From Piscicola geometra (lineage: Eukaryota; Annelida; Clitellata; Hirudinida; Piscicolidae): a stretch of 64,000 nucleotides of DNA. The notes under the pieces were generated by a model. The model saw only the letters and a list, made by a program, of their open reading frames with translations, was not told where the DNA came from and did no database searches. The stretch spans positions 15,186,695 to 15,250,694 of the forward strand of contig OX030956.1 in NCBI GenBank assembly GCA_943735955.1, read 5' to 3'. Shown in pieces: positions 8,602-18,219 of this stretch. The position numbers were made by a program, and so were the translations under genes. Position 1 is the stretch's first letter. Each line of letters opens with the position of its first letter.

Positions 8602-9594
8602 ACATTAACATAAGCAAAGAACATGTAGCATAGACGACAAATAAAATATTAATAAATATTAATAAAATATATGGACTAAAGTTAACTTAATCATTAAGGT
8701 CCTTTTACACAAAAAATGGACTAATATAAAAAATCCTAAAAATAAAAATAGATAAAAAGTAAAATATAAAATATAAAAAATTCTAAAATAGTGTTTATAA
8801 TTTTTTTAATATTGAAAATAATTTAAAAAGAGTTTAAATTATTTTTTTCAGAATAACTGTCTAACGAACTAAAATAATTTAATTATATTCGTAATACGTG
8901 AAAAACTTATTTTAAAAAGGTAGAATTGAATAAAAAGTTCTTTCACGAATATTTTCTTCGTGAAATAGGCTGCTCTCTTCACAGTTTCTCTATACATAAG
9001 ACTCATCGATAGGGGAGGTTCGTCAGGAAAATGACATTTTGCTCTTACGTTGTCATGAGAATATATATATACTTTATTTTTTAATGATTGTTTCATTATT
9101 ATTTTATAATAGCATTTGTAGTTCTATGTCGTTTGAATAAATTTTATTTTAAATATTCATTAGATTATTGTTTTATAATGTATTTATGTATCATTGGATG
9201 ATTTATCCAGAAGTTATCTAATTTAATTGTTAATAAATTTATCTGTTTGCATTTTACTACTTCAAGATGATTTCGTTTCTGAAAAATAAAATAAATAAAA
9301 TATTGATTTTATTAAGAATGATTTTAAAATTGAAAGATAACGTTTTACAGTATATTTTAATAAATCAATAAAAATAAAAAACCAGTATCTTTATAATGAA
9401 ATATTAATTTATTTTAAAAGACAGTTAACTACATTTAGAATGATAATATCAAAAATGTTTTCAATTAATCTCTATAATAGTTTTTTTTAAATAATCGATT
9501 AGAATTAGTGTAGTTAAACGTATAAACTTACATACTAATTAGCAGTCGCCAGGGAGACAACTACAAAAAAGTTTTAGAAGGTTGATGACTATTG
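8602..9594. other. AT-rich sequence, nothing recognised
   Basis: Only short open frames occur, with no family signature. Probably interior of the inverted-repeat complex. Confidence 0.4.
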
Positions 9595-9613
9595 CAATCA
9601 ATCAATCAATCAA
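9595..9613 (-). repeat. (TTGA)n tract, possible retrotransposon tail
   Basis: On the minus strand GTAAGTCGCCTTTGATTGAT leads into four TTGA units. The same tail type ends element X at 3536 and 15481, but the NLFD codons are not present here, so this would be a different or more decayed element. Confidence 0.45.
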
Positions 9614-10577
9614 AGGCGACTTACAATACATTTGTTAAAACACTTATAGAATATATAAATATATAAATAATTTTGTCAAAAATATCAAAAAATCCTTATC
9701 TAACCACTCTTCACATCTAATCTCACCCACATCATCATCATCATCGTCACAGCATCATTACCAATACAGCATCTTAAACGCCACCACAGAATCATCATTT
9801 CTAATACAGCATCATCATTCCTACAAAAGCATCTTTCTGGATCTTCTTGGCGCTGCTTTAGAGAGTGAGAATGGAAGTGTAGAAGAAGACCTTGCTTAAG
9901 ACTGAAGTTTTTCAGACAGGTTTGTCATTTTTCTCTGCAGCCATCTCTCAAAATCTTCTTGGCACTGGTGCTGATGGTATAAGAGATCCTTGTAAAGACT
10001 GGCACTTTTGCAATACAAAGTGATAAAATATCGTACCAATATCTTTATATTTTCTTTTTATTACAACCATCATCATGTTAACTACTTTAATATGATACTT
10101 AAGACTGAATATGTTTCGTCTAAACTAAATAGTTAATTTTGAAGATTTTTAATGCTTGAAACTTTTGCCACTTCATTTGAAGTAAATTCATCATTGAAGA
10201 TTTGCTTCGATAAAATAGTGAGAATATAGGTGGGTTTATGTTCATTAAGCTCTTTTCATGAGTATTTTTCACATTTCTCATGATTATTAAACATTAAACA
10301 AAAATCACTAATTTCAGATTATTTTCATAACAAAATTCAATGATTTAAGAATATTTTCTTCATAAAGTTCACTTATTTCAGATTATTTCTTTAAATGTTT
10401 CAACAATGGCCTTATTTTACCGATTTAAATGGTTTTGTAGTTTAGAAAAGTAATTAATTTGGAATGCCAAATGTGTTGAAACATGAACCTATTCAGAAAT
10501 ATAGAAAATCCGTTTTGGAGTTACTATTATTAGTTTTTAGATAAACATACAAAGAAATGTAACCATAAACAATAACA
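9614..10577. other. Unassigned sequence with a less AT-rich island
   Basis: A CATCAT-rich stretch (about 9728-9800) precedes a more complex, less AT-rich island (about 9830-10015), which contains the phrase TCTTGGCRCTG twice (near 9847 and 9958). No reading frame with a family match was seen on either strand. The rest is AT-rich. Confidence 0.35.
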
Positions 10578-10891
10578 ATCGAGTCTCATTTAAATGTAAA
10601 CAAAAAAAAACCTCTTGGAGAAAGTCTCCTTGTTAATATTTTAGTATAAAAAAAACGGACATTTTATATAAAAAACGGGGGTTTTTTATAAATTCGTGTC
10701 ACAATTTTATATAAATAAAACAAACTATATTTTTTTAAAATTACATAATTAAAACGAACTATAATTATAACTATAACTGACTATTTTTTTCATAGATTTG
10801 TTTCACAATTTTATATAAATAAAACGTACTATATTTTTTAAAATACATAATTAAAACGAACTTTAATTTATCAAATACAATAAAAATTATT
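10578..10891 (+). repeat. Third-level inverted arm, left
   Basis: Contains two diverged copies of a ~125-bp unit (TTTCACAATTTTATATAAAT ... ATAATTAAAACGAACT), then TTATCAAATACAATAAAAAT. The reverse complement of the whole arrangement is at about 11640-11900. Confidence 0.75.
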
Positions 10892-11640
10892 GGTAAACGG
10901 ATAAAAAGTCTTCAGAATAAAAAGTCTTCAGGATAAAAAGTCTTCAGGATAAAAAGTTTTCAGGATAAAAAGTCTTCAAAAATTTAAATTTTAAGGAAAA
11001 ATATGTGATTAATACGTGATCCTTAAAACTTAGAAAATAAAATGTGATACTTTTATCTAATTTTTGCTATATTTTTTTCGTTCAATCTCGAAATAGCATT
11101 TGAATAAATTTGACTTGGCTGTTGTTGTTTCGTCACTTTAACCATAAGGAAATAATGTTTAAGGGAGAATAAGTGATCCTTAAAACTAAAGGATTGGAAT
11201 TTCATTCTTTTATCTAATGTTTGCTCAATTTTTTTTTCAATCTGGAAATAGCATTTGAATAAATTTGACTTGGTTGTTGTTAATTCTCCACTTTAATCAT
11301 TAGGTTTTCTGCTGGTTCTCGATCGTGATTCTTTTTCCTTAAAAATTAATTTTTTGAAAAATTTTTATTCTGAAGACTTTTTATCCTGAAGACTTTTTAT
11401 CCTGAAGACTTTTATCCTGAAGACTTTTAATCCTGAAGACTTTATTCTGAAGAATTTTTATCCTGAAGAATTTTTCTCCTGAAGAATTTTTCTCCTGAAG
11501 AATTTTTTATCCAGAAGACTTTTTATGCTGAAGACTTTTTATCCTGAAGACTTTTTATCCTGAAGACTTTTTATCTTGAAGACTTTCATCCTGAAGACTT
11601 TTTATCCTGAAGACTTTTTATCAGTTTACCAATAATTTGT
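10892..11640. mobile_element. Innermost foldback-like element
   Basis: The left end GGTAAACGGATAAAAAGTC and the right end, read inward, GGTAAACTGATAAAAAGTC are inverted copies, followed by about 6 (left) and about 16 (right) units of GGATAAAAAGTCTTCA. The interior (10978-11145 and 11150-11330) holds the same two modules found in FB1 at 5392-5775, so it is a truncated relative of FB1. Confidence 0.75.
11365..11630 (-). repeat. 16-bp tandem repeat block
   Basis: About 16 copies of TGAAGACTTTTTATCC (reverse complement of the FB terminal unit), with single-base and length variants such as GAAGAATTTTTCTCC. Confidence 0.9.
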
Positions 11641-11994
11641 ATTGTATTTGATAAATCGTTTTAGTTATGTATTTTTAAAAAATATAGTCCGTTTTATTTA
11701 TTTAAAATTGTGAAACAAATCTATAAAAAAATAAAGTCCGTATAATTATAATTATAGTTCGTTTTAATTATTTACTTTTTTTAAATATAGTCCGTTTTAT
11801 TTATTTAAACATTGTGAAACGAATCTATAAAAAACCGTTTTTTATATAAAAAGTGCGTTTTATTTAAACTAATATATTAACAAGGAGACTTTTTCTCCGA
11901 GAAGCTTCTTCTCCAAGAGGTTTTTTTCCGGGAGGCTTTTTGTAGAAGGTATTTTATCCGAAGGCTTTTTGTCCGTTCCCCCAATTTTATAGTT
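11641..11994 (-). repeat. Third- and second-level inverted arms, right
   Basis: 11641-11890 mirrors 10597-10891. 11890-11975 (GGGAGGCTTTTTGTAGAAGG) mirrors 8521-8580. Confidence 0.75.
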
Positions 11995-12332
11995 AAAGTG
12001 ACGAAACAACAACAGCCAATTCAAATTTATTCAAATGCTATTTCGAGATTGAACGAAAAAAATATAGCAAACATTAGATAAAAGTATTAAATTTTATTCT
12101 TAAAGTTTCAAGGATCACGTATTAATTACGTATTTTTCCTTGAAAAGAAATTTTATCAAGATTTTTATTCTGAAGACTTTTATCCGGAAATTTTAATCCG
12201 TAAGACTTTTTATCCGGAAGACTTTTTATCCGGAGGACTTTTTATCCGGAGAACTTTTTATCCGGAGGACTTTTTATCCGACGACTTTTTATCCGAGAAC
12301 TTTTTATCCAGAGGACCTTTTATCCTAGAACC
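11995..12332 (-). repeat. FB2 outer right inverted arm
   Basis: Reverse complement of 6919-7200, ending in about eight CTTTTTATCCGGAGGA-type units and the terminus CCTAGAACC. Confidence 0.8.
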
Positions 12333-12637
12333 TAAATGAAGAGCTTACAAAACAATTTTACCATTTAAAACTAATTTCAACAACTTTTTATAACAAATTA
12401 ATGTCTTTTGAATGCTTTTATAGTGTTTTTAACGAAAGTCTGAGAATTAAACCGTTTTTACCATGGAAACAATGCTTTTTTTAGAATTAATCAAAATACA
12501 ACTTGTTTTCATTACTTTTGGGCAAATGTTTATCTATATATAAGACAGAAAAATAATTATTTAACAAATAGTTAAACATTTATTGTGTAATGCATTGCAA
12601 TAATTACACTGGCTGGCAGTATTTTTGTAAATCTTAT
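12333..12637. other. AT-rich spacer, nothing recognised
   Basis: No supported gene or repeat seen between the foldback complex and the next hAT element. Confidence 0.4.
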
Positions 12638-12986
12638 GTCTTTAGCAGTGTTGTTCCAGTTAACTGTAACTGTAACTAAAATGATAAATTAACTGAAAAA
12701 TATGATTCAGTTAACTGTAACTTTAACTGTAACTGTAATTCAATGCATAACTGTGACTGAAATAGAAACTGAAAAACAAGAATACTAACTGAAAAGTAAC
12801 TAAAAAATATCTATTTAAAAAATGGGAAGCGCTACAAGATAAAAAATTGGCGGATGCACGTTTTTGAGCAATAATATTATTAATTTATTTTATTCTTCGA
12901 GTCCGATTATATTAATTTAGTGTTTTACATAGTTACTTTTTTTTGACCAGTTCAATTATACAAATTTTTATGAAATGCTTAAGGTT

Positions 12987-13111
12987 AAAGCGGCAGAAAA
13001 CAAGAAAATGCCGTATGGGCCTATTTTATTTACGAAGCTTCATGCGACAAAAGCGAATGTCAGGTTTCAGAAGAGGATGTAATGATAAGAAGAAAGTTAC
13101 CAGGTAACACA
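12987..13111 (+). pseudogene. hAT BED-type zinc finger fragment
   Basis: The frame reads AVWAYFIYEASCDKSECQV, the start of a BED finger (aromatic VWAYF, then Cys-x(4)-Cys spacing), then SEEDVMIRRKLPGNT before a stop at 13109. The expected His half of the finger is not seen. CCAG|GTAAC at about 13100 could be a splice donor, with the coding core resuming at 13267, but this is inference. BED fingers in hAT transposases bind the element's own subterminal repeats. Confidence 0.6.
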
Positions 13112-13266
13112 CTGTAGTCGATAATTATTTACGTATTTACATTTTAAAATATTATTTACCAAGTTATGAGCATAATTTATAATCCATTTAAATAATTTCA
13201 ATTAAATAGTCGTAAATATATGCAATTTCTATCATTTAGGTTCAGAGAAAATGATTTCTTTGATAA

Positions 13267-13512
13267 AAGATTTTAAAGAACAATGTAGAAGATCGAATTC
13301 GTAAAGATCTTCAAACTGGACATCGCTTTGTCATTAGCATGGATTGCTGGACTAAGAAGGGTCATACACTTTCATTTCTAGAGATCTCAGCATCCTTTTA
13401 TAATCCATCAATGCGTCGTGAAATTCAGGTCCTGCTAAATGTTCATTCTGTGTCTCACCCACATACAGGAGAAATGTTAGCACTTAAATTAATGAGTACC
13501 CTAGATTATTAA
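13267..13512 (+). pseudogene. hAT transposase core fragment
   Basis: The 81-residue frame contains VEDRIRKDLQTGHRFVISMD then CWTKKGHTLSFLEISASFY and HSVSHPHTGEMLALKL. This matches the region around the first catalytic Asp of hAT transposases (D-x-W-T) followed by HTGE. It closes with TAA at 13510; no RNase H insertion or dimerisation domain is found downstream within the element. The frame is preserved but there is no start codon. It lies on the same strand as the BED fragment. Confidence 0.8.
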
Positions 13513-13921
13513 CTTCATTTGCGCAAAACATTGTTTCAGCTCCCGCTTCACAAGCGTATTAAGGGTGTTTTAAGTGTGCGGAGATCTAACTGCAGGGGAA
13601 AAAATCGCCTCAGCAAAAATCTGGAATTGAAGACATTTATGAAAATGAACAGCATATATTATGAAAAATATATTTATATACCTTTTAAATAATTTGACTT
13701 TTAAACATTAATTTGGGCTGTATTATAAATAAAAATTCATTTTTTCTTCATCTTGATTAATTGTAACTGTAACTAACAAAAATAACTGAAACTGAAATAG
13801 TAACTGAAAAATTAAAATTTGCATATCTGTAACTTGAATAGTAACTGAAAAATTAAATTTTTCATAACTTGAACTTGAACTTGAACTGAAAAATCCGAAC
13901 TGGAAATTCACTGGTCTTTAG

Positions 13922-14154
13922 TTTGTTTTTAAGGTTTTTTTGTCTGAATAATTAATGGTTTATAAAAACAAAATCAGTTTCTAAAAATATTATTTAATTT
14001 TTTACTCCCAGGGACGGCGATCTGCTGCAAATCTTGTGGGAGGGGGGTCCTGGGACCTCCCTTCCCCCACTTGAAAAAACATTTTTAAACTTCTGTTTCG
14101 ATACGAATATTTTATTAAGCAAAGAATAGTTTTTTAAGACAGCTATCACTATAA
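13922..14154. other. Spacer with a G-rich patch
   Basis: 14035-14085 has runs of G then C (GGGAGGGGGGTCC, then CCTCCCTTCCCCC), unusual in this AT-rich context and able to form a hairpin. No gene seen. Confidence 0.4.
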
Positions 14155-14535
14155 CTAATTAGGCTCATAACAGGTGCTAGAAAATATGATCACATCAGCC
14201 CTATTCTCAAGGAGCTTCACTGGCTTCGTGTTAAAAACAGAATTGAACACACAAACATCTTGTTAATGCACAAGTGTCTGTCTAATGAGTTCCCAGATTA
14301 TTTGTCGAGTAGTATTGTCATGAGAGCAAGTCTTCCCCAGAGGGAAAGACTCAGGTCTTCCAGGTCAAGAGATGTAGTTCCACAGAGCTACAAAATCAAG
14401 TATGTAGATGCATAAAGCTTTTTTGTTGCAGCGCTGACTCTTTGGAATAGTCTTCCCAATAGACTCAAACCCCCGAGCTCGACCGCGACATTCAGCCGTT
14501 TCCTGAAAACGTACTTGTTCGACCGATCACAATAA
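14155..14535 (+). pseudogene. Non-LTR retrotransposon ORF2, extreme C-terminus
   Basis: The frame reads LITGARKYDHISPILKELHW, then LRVKNRIEHTNILLMHKCL, RERLRSSRSRD, and ends with VAALTLWNSLPNRLK and FLKTYLF before TAA at 14533. This is the classic tail of CR1/L2/Jockey-like ORF2 proteins (ARKYDHITP, LHWLPV, LWNSLP, FK..LKTYLF). An in-frame TAA sits at 14413 (VDA stop SFF), so the copy is dead. It is on the opposite strand to the RT at 444-3535 and shares no sequence with it, so it is a different element. The RT core is absent, probably by 5' truncation. Confidence 0.88.
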
Positions 14536-14644
14536 CTTACAAATTTACTGCTTATTTTCCATTCATCAATTTCTTGCTTCCCAATTTCATCCTTTTCAAA
14601 AAAAATTATATTTATACTAATGGTCAATAATAATTAAAACAAAT

Positions 14645-14656
14645 AATAATAATATT

Positions 14657-14687
<31 letters not shown>

Positions 14688-14692
14688 AACGA
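14645..14692. repeat. (AT)n-rich microsatellite
   Basis: Two runs of TATATA separated by TAAATA. Confidence 0.85.
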
Positions 14693-14795
14693 TCAATAAT
14701 AATGTTTTAAAAATCATAATAATAATATAATATAGATATATACTTTTATCTTAAATTTATTTTTATTATTATTTCAGTTTCAATCTTTAAAAATA

Positions 14796-14925
14796 TATTT
14801 TGTCTAATAAAAAAAATAAATATATATATTATTTTAAAAAAAATAAATTTAAAAAATAAATTAATTTATTTATTTTAAAATAAAAATAAATTTTTATTGT
14901 TTTTTTTATTAGACAAAATATCCAT
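14796..14925. repeat. Small inverted repeat (~130 bp) with 20-bp arms
   Basis: ATTTTGTCTAATAAAAAAAA (from about 14796) is inverted at the right end (TTTTTTTTATTAGACAAAAT, ending about 14924). The middle is A/T only. It could be a minimal MITE; no target duplication is certain because the flanks are AT-rich. Confidence 0.65.
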
Positions 14926-15257
14926 TAAAAAAACATATATGGGTTAATCCAGATTCGACTACAGACTTTGTGTCTTTTCATAATTAAATGTGTTTAAAAA
15001 AAATTTAAATCTTAAATATGCCCATTTATGTATTATACATTAAAAAAATATTTTAAAGCACAAGACTTGATTTAATCTTTTTAAATAATTGAATAGTTTT
15101 TCAGATTATGGTAAGCGGGACACTGACACTAAGTAGGTATTGGGAGATCAGCAATTAAATTTCATCTAAAGAACGGTATAAAATTTTGTGTAGTTGTCTT
15201 TATTTTTAATATTGCACAATCGTTTCTAGAAACAAAAATGACGAGAATTTTTTTTAT
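14926..15257. other. AT-rich spacer, no gene seen
   Basis: Nothing recognised. A slightly less AT-rich patch at 15110-15175 has no open frame of note. Confidence 0.4.
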
Positions 15258-15880
15258 TTAAAATGGATAATAGATGAAAGTATCAGATTTTGTCGAAGTC
15301 TGCTTTCTTCGATTACGAGAGTTTTCACACGCGCTGCATGTAGGAGACGGTAATTTCGGTTCCATCTTCACTGACACATGAGGCCTGTCCAAAGAAGCAG
15401 CTGTCATCACTACCGAATCAGGTTTTAAAGTGGGAATCAAATGCCTTGCGCTCCATGCACACCCGGGCACATCTCGCTTTATCAATCAATCAATCAAATA
15501 GATTTCTATAATGTTCTTTCCTCAAATTCAAAAGCTTCTCCCGATCGCCCAGCGGCGGTGCTCTGATTTTTAGTTGTTCCAGAACTTGATGTGCTGGTCG
15601 CAGAAACAGTAGTCAGCTACTGGTAGATCGAGGATAAAAGCAGAAGATTGAGCCTGCTGCTGCTGCTTCTTTCGTGACCGCTGCAGACGCTTTGTCTCTC
15701 TTTCGTACTTTTTTACTGCTCGCTTTCCGCGTACGGTGCACAAAGCTTTCTTAGATTCTCTGTACTTTTTGGCTGCAGTTTTTCACGTTCATTGTATATT
15801 TCTCTGTTTTCGGTTTTCATTTTTTCTCGATAATGTTAAGAAGCCTCTCGGTTTTTTTGGTCAATTGGTGCCATCTAAAA
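15258..15880 (-). pseudogene. Unclassified charged-protein pseudogene, Lys/Arg/Glu-rich
   Basis: On the minus strand the sequence starts MAPIDQKNREAS at 15880, then stop, HYREKMKTENREIYNERE, a one-base shift, KKYRESKKALCTVRGKRAVK and KKYERETKRLQRSRKKQQQQ, reaching FILDLPVADYCFC near 15600. After a ~53-bp element X insertion (15481-15533) it resumes with KRDVPGCAWSARH and a stretch containing SVKMEPKLPS. In another frame this last part reads CVSEDGTEITVSYMQR, resembling the C-terminal beta-rich tail of some transposon-linked proteins. The region is visibly less AT-rich than its surroundings. The family is not recognised. Two stops and at least two frameshifts show it is dead. Confidence 0.55.
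15481..15533 (-). mobile_element. Severely 5'-truncated element X copy
   Basis: About 53 bp: the codons for LLNLRKEHYRNLFD, TGA, then (TTGA)4. It matches the 3' end at 3536-3590 at peptide level. It interrupts the charged-protein pseudogene; a 4-bp GCTT on both sides is a possible short target duplication. Such tiny 3'-end-only copies are typical of target-primed reverse transcription. Confidence 0.6.
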
Positions 15881-16039
15881 AATAAAATAGTATTGAAACA
15901 AAGCTATATTATCAAGAAGTTCATAATAATATATTCATGTCCCCAATTCTCACTATCAGAATCGGGAAAATTGATCTTATATCATTAATTGAAAAGCTCC
16001 ATTAAAAATATTATTAGACGAAGCTTATATCAAAATATT
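15881..16039. other. AT-rich spacer
   Basis: No feature recognised. Confidence 0.4.
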
Positions 16040-17187
16040 TATCCAACATTGCCTTATTCAATGAATAATATGAAACAACTTTAAAATATTGTTGACATCT
16101 CTGAAAATGGCGTTAAACTATTCATCTGATAGTAGGCGACGCAGTTCTTGCACAACTGAATCAGTCGCTGCAACCATTTCACGGGTGAACGGGTAGCTGA
16201 GTCGGCAACGACTCTCGGCTTGATCAATATTGAAAGGTCCTAGGTTCAAGTGCAACCAATGCCCTAGTAACCCAAAGGCGCAAATGAAAATATGCAGCAT
16301 AAGTGGCCTGGAAGCCCGTTCGGGTTATAAGCCACTATAATAATGCTCGTCTTTATCATTATTATTCCACTGACCTTGGCATTTGCTGATTGCAACGACT
16401 TGTTTAACTGTTCCAGAAGGTAAAAAAACACCAAAACAACTACCTTGAGAACCAGTGCAGTAGTGATCTGTTGAAAAATGGCCTCGAGCCTTTACAGCAG
16501 TACCAATGGAAGCAAATGATTCTAAGCTAACAAGTACCACTTCATAATGTTCAAGCACAGGAGACACTGTAGATAATCTGGTCAGCCATCTTGTAGGACA
16601 AAGAAGTTTTATACTATACTTTTTATTCAGTGGCTCATCAGGAAAGTCAATTATAAGAGACACTAAAGCATCACTAAACTGCTAAACTGCTTCTTGACTT
16701 TCCCTGAACGATTGTAAAAAGCACCTAACTCTTGGACAAACTGAAGTGAATTTCTCACAAAGGGATTTGCGGTAGCTGTGTGCTTGGCAACAAAATTTGC
16801 ACAGTGTGCAGAACAGTGGAAAAACAATGCAAGCGGATGCTCACTGCTGATAATAGCCTGACAACCATTATATCGGCCGTTCATGTTAGCAGCGCCGTCA
16901 TAAGTCTGAGCTCTTAGTTTTTCTATAAGTAGCATAATTCTGATCAGAACATTTTTTACTACTGCAGATACTGTTTTTCCGATCGTGTCTGGTGCGCTGA
17001 ATAAACCAATAAACTGTTCATTAGCATTCAGAGCTTCATCAAAAAAACGAATGCATTCCTGCTCTAACCCATTGCAGTCATGTGTGCCGTCAACCACAAC
17101 ACCAAACTGGCTTGATTCGGCATTAACAGTGCACATTGTGTTCTCACAATAGAATGAGCTAAAAGCATCAACATTTCTTTTTGGCAA
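16040..17187 (-). pseudogene. hAT transposase, ZMYM1-like (DUF4371 type), degenerate
   Basis: On the minus strand the first motif is KEMLMLLAHSIVR (about 17167-17120), then a frame change, FGVVVDGTHD (about 17110-17080, catalytic Asp), FFDEALNANEQFIGLF, LRAQTYDGAANMNGRYNGCQ (about 16920-16855, second catalytic Asp), PLALFFHCSAHCANFVAKH, another frame change at 16663, then LLCPTRWLTRLSTVSPVLEH (about 16625-16560) and TAVKARG. A block like VAATDSVVQELRRLLSDE (about 16180-16120) resumes after a SINE insertion. The motif order is that of ZMYM1-like hAT proteins. The N-terminal zinc finger and C-terminal dimerisation domain are missing. Several frameshifts and stops show it is inactive. Confidence 0.85.
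16178..16362 (+). mobile_element. tRNA-derived SINE (~185 bp) inside the hAT pseudogene
   Basis: A box TAGCTGAGTCGG at 16194-16205, B box GGTTCAAGTG at 16243-16252. The body includes a hairpin built around GTGGC...GCCCGTTCGGGT...GCCAC (about 16303-16337), and the 3' end is an ATTATT-type tail (about 16350-16362). The head matches 366-444. It separates two stretches of hAT coding sequence. Target duplication is unclear (TTTCAC versus TTCCAC at best). Confidence 0.7.
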
Positions 17188-17627
17188 TTATGCGATATGA
17201 AACTTGTAGTTTGATTTAACCATAACTTTAGTTCATTTTCGAAGCCTTTTGAAATTCATTAACTTTGAAAGGGTCGATATTGAAGCGGACCTCAGAACCC
17301 CCCTATGAATATCGTCCATGCAAAATAAGTAGCACAATATGAATGATTTTTTTATAAAAATGTAAATCTGTCTGCTTGCAAAAGGTGAACCGATTTTTTC
17401 TAAAAAGCATTCTGAATGTCTGCTTGCAAAAATTTCAAATTCAGAAATTTAATTATTATAAATATAATTTATTAATTAAAATCAATAAATAAATAAAAAA
17501 GAGTAGGTGGATGAGTATTTGAGTATTTAGCTTCAGGCAGCTTTCACTATAACTACGCTTACCCAAAATATATTACTGAATAAAAATTCTATTTCATTCT
17601 ATGGTTGAAGATTATGCTTGTATTAAG
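17188..17627. other. Spacer, no gene recognised
   Basis: May include decayed N-terminal sequence of the ZMYM1-like hAT near 17190-17330, but I could not match motifs. It then turns AT-rich. Confidence 0.4.
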
Positions 17628-17650
17628 CAGTGTTATTTACGTTCCATAAA

Positions 17651-17832
17651 ATAATTATAGTTTTTATTTCAGTTTCGTTTTGGAATTAATTATAGTTTTT
17701 ATTTTCGTTTTCGTTTTGAAAATAATTATAGTTTTTATTTTCGTTTTCGTTTTGAAAATAATTATAGTTTTTATTTTCGTTTCAGTTTTGAAAATAATTA
17801 TAGTTTTTATTTTTATTTTAGTTTTGAAAATA
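17651..17832 (+). repeat. 36-bp subterminal tandem repeat, about five units
   Basis: ATAATTATAGTTTTTATTTT then CGTTTTCGTTTTGAAA repeats about five times, increasingly diverged. It lies just inside the hAT terminus at 17628, as do the short repeats at both ends of the hAT at 12646-13913. Confidence 0.88.
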
Positions 17833-17942
17833 TATTAATTTGAAACTTTAAACACTATTTATTTATATCTAAAAAAATTATTAGATCATAAAATGAAACA
17901 GTAAAATAGAACAGTATATTAACAACAAATGAGTTTAAAAAA

Positions 17943-18219
17943 TTAACAGTCAAATAAAAATGTATTCAGTCTCAAGAAAACTTTCATTTGTAGGTTTTTC
18001 TGTAATCTATTTCTTTTCCCACTTGTTAAAAAAGCACATAAAGAAAAAATTCTCTCAACGTATGCCTGGGAGGCTGGAGCTGCCAAAAGATCTTGTGAAA
18101 TTGGACTAAGAACCCTTCCTCTTCCATTCGTAGCTTTGGTTTTATTTTTGATTCTAACTTGTCTTTAGCTCCTCAAATTCAATCTGTCTCTAAATCTTGC
18201 TACTTCCACATTCGTCGTA
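17943..18219 (-). pseudogene. hAT transposase C-terminal dimerisation domain
   Basis: Minus strand: VLSPISQDLLAAPASQAYVE, then RIFSLCAFLTSGKRNRLQKN and MKVFLRLN, with TAA at 17943-17945. The A-AP-S-E-R-FS-x-G-N-RL layout is the hallmark hAT C-terminal domain (here VERIFS). Upstream it shifts frame (KTKATNGRGR or KPKLRMEEEG in the alternative frame) and is cut at the piggyBac junction. Confidence 0.82.

Larger units (their letters stand above)
6919..12332. mobile_element. Nested foldback complex FB2 (outer boundaries)
   Basis: The left end starts GGTAAACGGATAAAAAGTCC and the right end, read inward, starts GGTTCTAGGATAAAAGGTCC. These are the same two terminus types as FB1. About 280-330 bp inward from each end (6919-7200 and 11995-12332) are reverse complements of each other, including the AATACGTAATTAATACGTGATCC and TTCAATCTCGAAATAGCA regions. 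Between the arms are further inverted arms, a minisatellite and unassigned sequence, so this is probably several insertions within one another. I found no target duplication at the outer ends and no transposase. Confidence 0.65.
12646..13913 (+). mobile_element. hAT transposon, internally degenerate (1.27 kb)
   Basis: It begins CAGTGTTGTTCCAGTT and ends, read inward, CAGTGAATTTCCAGTT. The flanking 8-bp duplications GTCTTTAG lie at 12638-12645 and 13914-13921. Both subterminal regions are runs of short units (AACTGTAACTGTAAC on the left; AACTTGAACTTGAACTGAAA on the right). Inside are a BED finger fragment and a transposase core fragment. The size is about half that of an autonomous hAT, so much of the C-terminal transposase is gone. 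Confidence 0.9.
17628..18219 (-). mobile_element. hAT element 3' end, cut by piggyBac
   Basis: CAGTGTTATTTACGTTCC at 17628 resembles the terminus of the hAT at 12646 (CAGTGTTGTTCC). It is followed by a subterminal tandem repeat and then the transposase C-terminus on the minus strand. The element breaks off at the TTAA (18220-18223) that marks the piggyBac insertion. Its other half is not in the window before the satellite array. Confidence 0.7.

Noticed and set aside
8402..9096. Two short minus-strand frames of 71 and 75 codons
   Set aside because: No family signature; the first runs through repeat sequence shared with 7375-7634 and a foldback arm.
6919..12332. Target duplication for the outer foldback complex
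   Set aside because: The bases flanking the two outer tips (GTTTATCTG and TAAATGAAG) do not match.
13723..13911. 62-codon minus-strand frame at the end of the second hAT
   Set aside because: Lies entirely in the hAT subterminal tandem repeats; low-complexity S/Q/F runs only.
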